The notes beneath the pieces were generated by a model. It was not told the origin of the DNA. It saw only the letters and a program-made list of their open reading frames with translations, and searched no databases. Both the position numbers and the translations under genes were made by a program. From positions 1 to 33,384 of the forward strand of contig CAMWTO010000008.1 of NCBI GenBank assembly GCA_947177205.1: a stretch of 33,384 bases of DNA. Direction: 5' to 3'. Shown in pieces: positions 26,451 through 33,384 of the stretch (position 1 is the stretch's first letter; each line of letters starts with the position of its first letter). The DNA is from an uncultured Ruminococcus sp. (GTDB lineage: Bacteria; Bacillota; Clostridia; Oscillospirales; Ruminococcaceae).

Positions 26451-27740
26451 ATGAAAAAAGCAAGAAAAGAAGAACTGCTGTGCGGTTTTCCGGCAATACC
26501 GGATGAGATCATGGAGCAGATGAAAGGCAAAGGAGCAGAAAATTTTGCTGTTATGCTCACTTGGGGCAGAGAACTGTTTGTGCGTTGCTATCATCGTTAT
26601 AGCAATGGAAAGATTGCAGAACGTCAACGTTATGTATTCGCTGATGACGGAGCTGTTCGTTACGGAAGTGATGACAGCAAGCATTGGACAGTCAGAAAAA
26701 ATTTTCGTGAACCTGTTTTCTGTAAAAGCGGCTATGGATATAGCTTTGACAACAGATATAACATACTGAACCGGAAAGTTTTGGCTGAATCCTGCATGAA
26801 ATATTCACAACTGGATAAGTACAAAGATACATTTTGCATGGAATATCTGCATTTTTACTGTAAGCACAGGAATCTGGAATATATTATGAAATCCGGCTTT
26901 GATGTTGTGCTTGGCAGAACTTATGGCGGATTTTGGAATAATCAGGCGAGTTTTTATGTGGAATCCTGTATCAACTGGAAAACAAACAACTTGCTGAAAA
27001 TGCTTGGATTAACAAAAACAGAATTTAAGAGATTGCAGGGAAATCAGGAATATTATCTGTCTTATCTGATCTGGCGTGGAACATTTCCGACATATCAGCC
27101 TGAAGAACTGCTGACGCTCTGTCGAGTCTTTGGGAATGAACATGGCACACTGGAACGGTTTTGCCGGACGACTGGACTGAAGCCCAGGCGGATAGCGGCT
27201 TATCTGGAGCAAAACAAAATTACCAGTCATGATTATAATGATTATCTTGACCAGTGCCAAAAACTTAAATATGATTTGCATGATACAGCAATTAACATGC
27301 CGCATCACTTCTGGGAAATGCACACAAGGCTGACAAAAATCATCAAGTATAAAGCTGATGAAACACACAGGCGGCAGTTTGCAGAGCATATGCTGGAACG
27401 CAGAAAACTGGAATTTCGATCCGGAAACCTGGTTATCTGTCAGCCGGACAGCATGGATAAAATTATTGCAGAGGGAAAAAGTCTTTGCCATTGTGTCGCT
27501 GGATATGCTGAACGTCATGCAGAGGGTAAACTGCATATTCTGTTCATCAGACAGAAAGAAAGCATGGAAACACCGTTCTATACGATGGAAGTCAGTAGAG
27601 AGGGAAAAATTGTGCAAGTTCGGGGGGAACGGAATCGTGATCCCACGCCGGAAGTAGCAGAATTAATTGAGGAGTATAAGAAATACCTGGAAATAATTTC
27701 TATAAAATCAGAAAGGAGCATGTTGAATGTCGGAAAATAA
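26451..27740 (+). CDS. PcfJ-like protein
   Basis: 429 aa; MDKIIAEGKSLCHCVAGYAERHAEGKLHILFIRQKESMETPFYTMEVSREGKIVQVRGERNRDPTPEV typical of PcfJ-like proteins. Confidence 0.75.
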   Translation: MKKARKEELLCGFPAIPDEIMEQMKGKGAENFAVMLTWGRELFVRCYHRYSNGKIAERQRYVFADDGAVRYGSDDSKHWTVRKNFREPVFCKSGYGYSFDNRYNILNRKVLAESCMKYSQLDKYKDTFCMEYLHFYCKHRNLEYIMKSGFDVVLGRTYGGFWNNQASFYVESCINWKTNNLLKMLGLTKTEFKRLQGNQEYYLSYLIWRGTFPTYQPEELLTLCRVFGNEHGTLERFCRTTGLKPRRIAAYLEQNKITSHDYNDYLDQCQKLKYDLHDTAINMPHHFWEMHTRLTKIIKYKADETHRRQFAEHMLERRKLEFRSGNLVICQPDSMDKIIAEGKSLCHCVAGYAERHAEGKLHILFIRQKESMETPFYTMEVSREGKIVQVRGERNRDPTPEVAELIEEYKKYLEIISIKSERSMLNVGK

Positions 27741-28731
27741 AAATGAAGTAGCTGTATCAGCTCCGGAAGTTGCCATTTTGTCGGACAGGCATAATATGGC
27801 AACCATGCTTGATAAAAGTATCAAGTCACACGCAATTATTGCACAGCAGTCATTATACGAAGTCTGCAAAGGTTTGAAAAAAATGCGAGATGACAAACTC
27901 TACATGGAGCTTGGATACAAAAATTTTGAGGATTATTGTGTAAATGAAGTTGGATTTAACAGAAATCAAGCGTATAAATACATTTCTGTTGCTGAAAATC
28001 TTTCAAATGATTTTGTATCCTCGAGGATACAAATTGGAGTGAACAAGCTTGCCTTACTTGCAAAACTGGATGAATCTGACCGGGAACAGCTCCAACAGGA
28101 AACAGATGTGGAAAGCGTAACTGTTAAGGAACTGCAAGAGAAAATCAGAGAACTGAAAGAGCAAAAGCAGAAGTTAAAGATTGCTCTCGGTGAGAGTGGT
28201 GAAAAACGCAGAAATCTGGTGAAAGAGAATGAGCAATTGACATTCGCAGTTTCGGCTAGTCATCAGGAAACAGAAAAAGTAAAAGCAAAATTTGAAGTAC
28301 ATATTGCAGAATTAGAAAAACAGCTCCGGGAGCTGGAAGATCGTCCTGTTGAAGTCATGCAATCCACAGCAGAGCTGGAAGAAATCGAGCGTTTGAAGTC
28401 TGAGTTAGAAGAAGTCAAAAACCGGGAACAGGAAGCGAAAGCAGAAGCCAAAAGAATGCAGAACACCAATGCGGAAACAACAAGCGAGATTGAAAGATTA
28501 CAGACAAGAATCAGCAAACTTGAAAATCAGCCTGTTTCGGGAGCTGTTCCCGATGCAAAGGAACTGTTCCGACCGTATTTCCAGGCTTGCACGCACAGCA
28601 TCGGCTTAATGATGGACTTTATCAGCAAACAGAAGAACAGCCCTGATTTTGCGTTCTTGACTTCCAAAGCATCCCAGATTGCAGAAGTGATTGAAAGTCA
28701 GCTCCAGGCTTTAAAAAATCAATCAGAATAA
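27727..28731 (+). CDS. HTH-plus-coiled-coil phage/plasmid-type protein, unknown
   Basis: YMELGYKNFEDYCVNEVGFNRNQAYKYISVAENLS, followed by a long coiled coil. Confidence 0.6.
   Translation: MSENKNEVAVSAPEVAILSDRHNMATMLDKSIKSHAIIAQQSLYEVCKGLKKMRDDKLYMELGYKNFEDYCVNEVGFNRNQAYKYISVAENLSNDFVSSRIQIGVNKLALLAKLDESDREQLQQETDVESVTVKELQEKIRELKEQKQKLKIALGESGEKRRNLVKENEQLTFAVSASHQETEKVKAKFEVHIAELEKQLRELEDRPVEVMQSTAELEEIERLKSELEEVKNREQEAKAEAKRMQNTNAETTSEIERLQTRISKLENQPVSGAVPDAKELFRPYFQACTHSIGLMMDFISKQKNSPDFAFLTSKASQIAEVIESQLQALKNQSE
28012..28033. repeat. Perfect 22-bp palindrome TTTGTATCCTCGAGGATACAAA inside a CDS
   Basis: Read directly from sequence. Confidence 0.85.
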
Positions 28732-28752
28732 GAACAATTTTTTTATTAAATA

Positions 28753-28788
28753 AAACATTGGTGGAATAACAGTATTCCACCAATGTTT
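28753..28788. terminator. 16-bp perfect stem hairpin AAACATTGGTGGAATA-acag-TATTCCACCAATGTTT
   Basis: Perfect inverted repeat between two + strand genes, with terminal T-run. Confidence 0.65.
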
Positions 28789-28817
28789 GAAAATCAAAAA
28801 AAAGTAGGTGAATTTCT

Positions 28818-29864
28818 ATGATGACATTTGCACAACTCGGACAACTGTCTTTGCAAATGCAGATGCTTTATGTGCAGGGAGTCAATTCCGGATCAAAGCC
28901 GGATGATCCTGTAGAATTGCCGGACAACGACCTGACATTTTCAGCTTCGGAATTTCCTGAAACACCCACAATAAAAATCTGTGCCGAAGCGTTCTTGAAT
29001 CTAAAAAAGTACACAGTAAGGCAAAGCACCTATCATAGATATATACGTTGTTTTAGAAATTCTGTGTTGCCATTCTTCGGAGATATGCAGTTAAATGCTG
29101 TCAGCGGAAAAGTGGTGCAAGAATTTGTCAATGCCATGCTCCGGCAAGGTATGAATCCGAAAGCGATTAAATATTGTGTGACGATGTTGAAAAGCGTTTT
29201 GTTGTGTGCTGAAGCTGATGGAATTATTACAATGCCGGTAATTCGCCCAAACTATCCGAAACAGTGCAAGCAGGAACGTCCGATTTTGTCCGATGAAGAT
29301 TTCAACAGGTTGAGTGAATATCTATTACAAGAAGGCAGCTCCATTTCAACGGCATTGCTGATTGTCATGCACACCGGAATCAGACTCGGCGAAGCGTGTG
29401 CCTTGCGGTGGTCTGATATGGATTTTAAGACCAACAGCATTTACATCCGGTACAGCGTCAAGCGTTACTACATACCGGAAGAAAGGCGAACCGTTTGCGA
29501 ACTCGGAGAACCAAAGACACTCAAGAGCAAACGGCGGATCTATATTTCAAAATGGCTTGTTGATGTTCTGAAACAGCGTCGGGAAACGGGTTTCATCTGC
29601 ACTGGAGTTGACAGATTTTGCAATCCCGAAACCATGCGAAACGCATTGAACAGGCGACTGAAGCAATTGAATATTCCGCACATCAGATTCCATGATTTGC
29701 GACACGGATTCGCTACCAGGGCTATCAATGGTGCAGGAGTCGATCCGAAGACGGTCGCAGAGATTTTGGGACACGAACACTGCGACATCACACTGGATAT
29801 TTACACTTCTTGCACGGCACAGATGCAAGTTGAAGCTATGGAAAAAATTCAAAAAATGAAATGA
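28818..29864 (+). CDS. int: Tyrosine recombinase integrase
   Basis: MHTGIRLGEACALRWSDMD; HIRFHDLRHGFATRAINGAGVDPKTVAEILGHEHCDITLDIYTSC. Confidence 0.92.
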   Translation: MMTFAQLGQLSLQMQMLYVQGVNSGSKPDDPVELPDNDLTFSASEFPETPTIKICAEAFLNLKKYTVRQSTYHRYIRCFRNSVLPFFGDMQLNAVSGKVVQEFVNAMLRQGMNPKAIKYCVTMLKSVLLCAEADGIITMPVIRPNYPKQCKQERPILSDEDFNRLSEYLLQEGSSISTALLIVMHTGIRLGEACALRWSDMDFKTNSIYIRYSVKRYYIPEERRTVCELGEPKTLKSKRRIYISKWLVDVLKQRRETGFICTGVDRFCNPETMRNALNRRLKQLNIPHIRFHDLRHGFATRAINGAGVDPKTVAEILGHEHCDITLDIYTSCTAQMQVEAMEKIQKMK

Positions 29865-29875
29865 GGAGTATTTAT

Positions 29876-30017
29876 AGTCCTATACAGTAGTGGCGAAGTG
29901 AATACGCCTGTAAGAATAAGGGTTGCCTGATTTTCAGGTGGAAACTGAAATACCAATCTTCTTACGAAGCCCCCACCTCTTAGCGAGTGTAACGAGCGTA
30001 GGTGGGGGAGAGTTCAC
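29876..30017 (+). mobile_element. 142-bp IS200/IS605-like mini-element (PATE/omegaRNA-like relic), no transposase
   Basis: Preceded by TTTAT. Left hairpin TACAG(tagtg)GCG...CGCCTGTA; right hairpin CCCCCACCT...AGGTGGGGG; right boundary TTCAC. Removing it rejoins TTTAT+G to an SD-spaced ATG. Confidence 0.6.
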
Positions 30018-30018
30018 G

Positions 30019-30351
30019 TTGAGAAGTGAGTTCGAGAAGCTGACAGGATTTTATCCGCCGGAAAATTTGTTTGCAGTGATTGAAGAATATTACACGCAAT
30101 CAGAATTGAATGTGGAAGATTTTTGCATACAATACAGATTCAATATGAATGGAATCGCCGAGAAGATTCAGAATGAGACAAACAGTCGATTATGTCGAGA
30201 GGCATTTCAAGCAGGAGCGATGTTGGGCGAAACTAAGCTTGAAAATGAAAAAGCTATTGTGAAAACTCTCGCTGTAATTCTGAAAAGAGCAGGCGAGATT
30301 AGTCCTGAAGATTTCAACGCCATTGTGAAACAGTGTGAGATACAAATATGA
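30019..30351 (+). CDS. Small phage protein, paralog of the 25775 gene, start codon interrupted by the mini-element
   Basis: TTG at 30019, (M)RSEFEKLTGFYPPENLFAVIEEYY. Track start 29923 lies inside the mini-element. Confidence 0.6.
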   Translation: MRSEFEKLTGFYPPENLFAVIEEYYTQSELNVEDFCIQYRFNMNGIAEKIQNETNSRLCREAFQAGAMLGETKLENEKAIVKTLAVILKRAGEISPEDFNAIVKQCEIQI

Positions 30352-30415
30352 AACATGATGTGGTATTTACGAGGTGAACAAGTACCATTTTAGAACGGTT
30401 AGTATATGTACCGTG

Positions 30416-30445
30416 AAAAAAGTTGATACTAGTATCAACTTTTTT
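30416..30445. repeat. Perfect 30-bp palindrome AAAAAAGTTGATACTAGTATCAACTTTTTT
   Basis: Read directly; arms shared with 19483-19510. Confidence 0.85.
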
Positions 30446-30849
30446 CTTTTCAGTTTAGTAGAAAAGAGATTCGGAAGATTTTCAGGTTGATGGAGTCAAC
30501 AAGAAAGTTTTGTAAAATTTTCTGTGAAAATCTTGTGAAAACTTGTCAGAGATGATTAAAGGATTTAGTTATCAATGTTGTAGACTTTGTCCAATAAATG
30601 AAGCGGAGCGGAATGCTCTGTTTTGCACTGCCGATCAGGTTGTGCAAAACAGGTATTGGGTAAACACTACCCGTTTTGTCATGAATCTATTATTTTTTTG
30701 CTTTAAAAAATTTTTTTTAAAAATTTTCTCAAAAATCATTTTCCCAAGCTGAAAAAATAATTGTGATGATTGTGTGAAAATATTTTATCCTCTTTAAGCA
30801 AGAAGCCTCCTACTTCTATAGATGGAAGATGAATTGCATTCGAAAATAC

Positions 30850-30878
30850 TTGACAAGTAAAAGAATATATGATAGAAT
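30850..30878 (+). promoter_or_regulatory. Promoter TTGACA-17-TAGAAT of the accessory gene
   Basis: TTGACA 30850-30855, 17-nt spacer, TAGAAT 30873-30878. Confidence 0.65.
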
Positions 30879-31048
30879 AAAACTAACATAAAGATATAGC
30901 AAGATGCTGTATCTTCAGTCGCCTATGCCACAAAGAGTGAAAAATCATGTCATTGGTATGGAGATTGAAAGGAATGGATTATCGGTTAGCCGTTACTGCT
31001 TATTATGAATTTGGAATAATATAATAAAAATTACAGAGGTGAAATTTT

Positions 31049-31675
31049 ATGATATATTATCATGTTTCTTCATTTTTAAAGGAAGGTCAAAAACTCACTC
31101 ATGATACTAAAAATTATAAGGAAATTTGTGAATGGATATGCTCAACTAATGTTTCATCATATAAGGAATACATAAATCTCATTAAAAATTTGGAAAGTGA
31201 AGACGTTTTTAATAAAACAAATAGAGATGCATTAAAATGGTCATGTGAAAGCATTTTTGAAATGATTAGGTCTCAGTACTATAAGCATATGCCGAGTAGA
31301 GTTTGGGGTATATTCGTATCTGAATCTCTTAAAGAGGCATATTCATTTTATAAAAATTATAGAAAAGGCGAAACTAATATTTTTGAGATTCAACCAGAAA
31401 GCGAAGTTTATAAACTTGATATGGGTATATTTACCGAGGCTGAGGAACTATTAAGACGTGAGCAAAGTGATTCAAATTATGAAAAATCTATAAAATTAGC
31501 ACATGAATATTGGAAAAAAAACATCAGAACAAAGTGTATTGAATATTTATTTGACGAAAAAGAAGTTACTGTTGGCAAAAAAGTACTGAGCATACTTCTC
31601 ACGATAGTCGACGTAGCAAATAAGTCCGATATGACAGTTGCAGAGTTTGAATCAAAGATAGGCTTGAGAACGTAG
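31049..31675 (+). CDS. AT-rich accessory protein, possibly ADP-ribosyltransferase-fold (weak)
   Basis: 208 aa; IYYHVSSFLKEG, SRVWGIFVSESLKEAYSFYKNYR, CIEYLFDEKEVTVG. SD AGAGGTGA. Confidence 0.5.
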   Translation: MIYYHVSSFLKEGQKLTHDTKNYKEICEWICSTNVSSYKEYINLIKNLESEDVFNKTNRDALKWSCESIFEMIRSQYYKHMPSRVWGIFVSESLKEAYSFYKNYRKGETNIFEIQPESEVYKLDMGIFTEAEELLRREQSDSNYEKSIKLAHEYWKKNIRTKCIEYLFDEKEVTVGKKVLSILLTIVDVANKSDMTVAEFESKIGLRT

Positions 31676-31764
31676 TAATTATTTCTGAAGAGAACGATTA
31701 CCATTATATAATTATAATTAAGAGGGAAAAGGTGCTGTGCATCTGAAAAAATGAGGTGATGTAC

Positions 31765-31986
31765 ATGCAGACAGAAACTGTTGGGGCAAGAATCCGGTAT
31801 CTGAGAAGAAAGAACGGTATTACACAGAAAAAGCTTGCCGAAATTTTGTATGTGTCAGTGTCAACGGTATCCTGCTGGGAACGTGACAGATCAGAACCAA
31901 GCATCTGTTTCATTGTAAAATTGACAATGCTGTTCTGCATATCTCTGGATTATCTGATGACTGGAAATGAAAAAACAACTCCTTGA
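31765..31986 (+). CDS. XRE-family HTH regulator
   Basis: VGARIRYLRRKNGITQKKLAEILYVSVSTVSCWERDRSEPSICFIVKLTMLFCISLDYLMTG. Start could be 31756/31759/31765. Confidence 0.75.
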   Translation: MQTETVGARIRYLRRKNGITQKKLAEILYVSVSTVSCWERDRSEPSICFIVKLTMLFCISLDYLMTGNEKTTP

Positions 31987-32011
31987 ATTTTGTCAGGGAG
32001 TTGTTTTTTTT
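31974..32011 (+). terminator. Rho-independent terminator
   Basis: AACAACTCC...GGAGTTGTT followed by T-run, overlapping the end of the HTH gene. Confidence 0.75.
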
Positions 32012-32034
32012 ACTTGACATTTTGTAGAATTTTA

Positions 32035-32062
32035 TTGACACAATTAAAAAATATGATATAAT
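32035..32062 (+). promoter_or_regulatory. Consensus promoter TTGACA-16-TATAAT upstream of the tRNA
   Basis: TTGACA 32035-32040, 16-nt spacer, TATAAT 32057-32062. Confidence 0.7.
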
Positions 32063-32131
32063 TAATATAACAGAAGCCAGCACGGCTTTTCCCCTCATTT
32101 GATGATGTTTCTAGGTTTCAGAAGCATTTCT

Positions 32132-32203
32132 GGCAGAGTAGAGCAATGGCAGCTCGCAAGGTTCATGCCCTTGAGGCAGGCGGTTCGATTCCGCCATCTG
32201 CAA
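32132..32203 (+). tRNA. tRNA with CAT anticodon (Met or lysidine-type Ile2), no encoded CCA
   Basis: Hand fold: acceptor GGCAGAG/ATCTGCA (mismatches at both ends), D-stem GAGC/GCTC with loop AATGGCA, anticodon stem CAAGG/CCTTG with loop TTCATGC, T-arm GGCGG-TTCGATT-CCGCC. Confidence 0.78.
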
Positions 32204-32301
32204 TTGAACATATAGTATAGGAACGCCTTTTCTGTAATACATAGTTATGTTATATGTAATACATGAAGGTGTTCTTTGCTTTTTTATTAGGAGATAAAAA
32301 T

Positions 32302-32646
32302 ATGAAACGGAATATTAGAACTATCAGACGTGGCGATATATATTTGATCGATTGCGGCAAGACTGTCGGATCAGAGCAAGGTGGTATCCGTCCAGCGGTT
32401 GTGATCCAGAATAACATGGGGAATCGTTATTCACCCACAACAATTGTGGCAATGATTACTTCGTCTACCAAGAAACATTTGCCGACACATGTCCAGATTG
32501 ACAGGGGACTTGAAATGCAATCCTGTGTTCTTTTGGAACAGATTCGGACAATTTCAATTGATAGATTGAAACAATACATAGTTACATTGGACAGATCTGA
32601 TATGATTCGGATTGACAATGCTCTGAGAGAAAGCCTTGCTATTTAG
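32302..32646 (+). CDS. MazF/PemK-like toxin
   Basis: IRRGDIYLIDCGKTVGSEQGGIRPAVVIQNNMGNRYSPTTIVAMITS. ATG 32302 has an AGGAG SD. No antitoxin ORF adjacent. Confidence 0.82.
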   Translation: MKRNIRTIRRGDIYLIDCGKTVGSEQGGIRPAVVIQNNMGNRYSPTTIVAMITSSTKKHLPTHVQIDRGLEMQSCVLLEQIRTISIDRLKQYIVTLDRSDMIRIDNALRESLAI

Positions 32647-32658
32647 GGGGTATCATGA

Positions 32659-33093
32659 ATGACCTATAAACCGTGTCCACGATGCAAGAAACTGATACCG
32701 CATGGCACAGCATACTGTGCAGCGTGTAAGCCAATCGTGGAACAGGCTGTGCAGGAGAAACAGCAGTATAACAAATCCATGCGGCAGAAGAAATACAACA
32801 GTCGGAGAAATCAGAAGTATGCAAAGTTCTATCATTCAAAGGATTGGAAGAATCTCAGCCGATACAAGTTAGAACAAGTCAGTTGGAAGTGTGAAGCTCA
32901 TCTTGATGACAGATGTACAGGTGTTGCGGTGGAAGTCCATCATGTCAAACCGATTCAAACGGAAGAGGGTTGGAATCTCCGGCTTGAATGGAGCAATCTG
33001 GAAGCCGTCTGCACACATTGCCACAATCTTCGGCATCCGGAAAAGTTACGCAGAGTGCAGCCTGGTGTGGTAGATATGCGAAAATTTTTGTAA
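32659..33093 (+). CDS. HNH endonuclease
   Basis: CPRCKKLIPHGTAYCAAC zinc-binding N-terminus; KCEAHLDDRCTGVAVEVHHVKPI...NLEAVCTHCHNLRH HNH motif. Confidence 0.88.
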   Translation: MTYKPCPRCKKLIPHGTAYCAACKPIVEQAVQEKQQYNKSMRQKKYNSRRNQKYAKFYHSKDWKNLSRYKLEQVSWKCEAHLDDRCTGVAVEVHHVKPIQTEEGWNLRLEWSNLEAVCTHCHNLRHPEKLRRVQPGVVDMRKFL

Positions 33094-33202
33094 CCGGGGG
33101 GCGGTCGAAATTCTGCGGCTGTCTTAGAGGAAAACGGTTACAGAAGACCTCTTTGTAGAAAAAACTCCCTAAATGAAAAAAATTTTTTTGGATGGTGATA
33201 AC

Positions 33203-33384
33203 ATGGGCAGACCAAAAGAACCAATCAATCTAATCATGACAAAAGGACAAAAACATCTGACAAAAGCCGAGATCAGGGAACGTCTTGCCTCTGAGGTCCA
33301 TCCTTGTACGGACGAAATCAGACCGCCATCCTATCTCACAGCAAAGCAAAAGAAACGATTCCAGGAGCTTGCAGAACAGCTCCT
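33203..33384 (+). CDS. terS: Terminase small subunit, N-terminal part (continues at window position 2)
   Basis: ATG at 33203 (MGRPKEPINLIMTKGQKHLTKAEIRERLASEVHPCTDEIRPPSYLTAKQKKRFQELAEQL) is open to the window end. The codon split CT|T joins in frame to ILGETDVETLAHY at positions 2-322. P27-type small terminase pattern. Confidence 0.85.
   Translation, partial: MGRPKEPINLIMTKGQKHLTKAEIRERLASEVHPCTDEIRPPSYLTAKQKKRFQELAEQL

Noticed and set aside
29923-30018. Track-predicted N-terminus MPDFQVETEIPIFLRSPHLLASVTSVGGGEFT
   Set aside because: Encoded by the mini-element's hairpin DNA, absent from the paralog; an artefact of an open frame through the insertion.
28818-30351. attP core next to the integrase
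   Set aside because: No tRNA 3'-end fragment or flanking duplication can be identified without a host sequence, so no attP is called.
30543-30752. 69-aa ORF MSEMIKGFSYQCC...
   Set aside because: Runs through two hairpins into a T/A homopolymer tract (FFCFKKFFLKIF); more likely non-coding.

Overview
The window reads as a complete, circularly permuted temperate siphophage genome of a Gram-positive (Firmicutes-type) host. The terminase small-subunit gene is cut by the window ends: the ORF starting at 33203 runs off the end and continues in frame at position 2. From left to right on the + strand are an HK97-type packaging/head/tail module (terminase, portal, protease, capsid, connectors, tail tube, G/GT chaperone with a -1 slippery site, 1716-aa tape measure, Dit carrying a dockerin-like domain, Tal, collagen-like tail fibre) and a holin/endolysin lysis module. 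On the - strand are a serine recombinase, a TOPRIM/VirE-type primase-helicase and an XRE repressor. Rightward early genes follow: small ORFs, Cro-like HTH, Rha-like antirepressor, PcfK-like/PcfJ-like pair and tyrosine integrase. An AT-rich accessory segment and then tRNA-Met(CAT), MazF-like toxin and HNH endonuclease close the map. The observations I consider most worth checking are: (1) a solitary 32-nt type I-C-like CRISPR repeat abutting a 5'-truncated copy of the phage's own HTH gene, a candidate RNA anti-CRISPR-like element; (2) a 142-bp IS200/IS605-like mini-element or omegaRNA-like relic inserted exactly inside a start codon, where in-silico excision recreates SD+ATG; (3) a bilaterally symmetric ~450-bp locus with 13 copies of a GTTGACAGAT-type motif around a central palindrome, a candidate origin; (4) a predicted ~75-nt antisense sRNA with its own promoter and terminator opposite the primase leader; (5) a dockerin-like domain in the distal tail protein. 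All family calls come from reading the sequence and from memory of the families; no searches were run.
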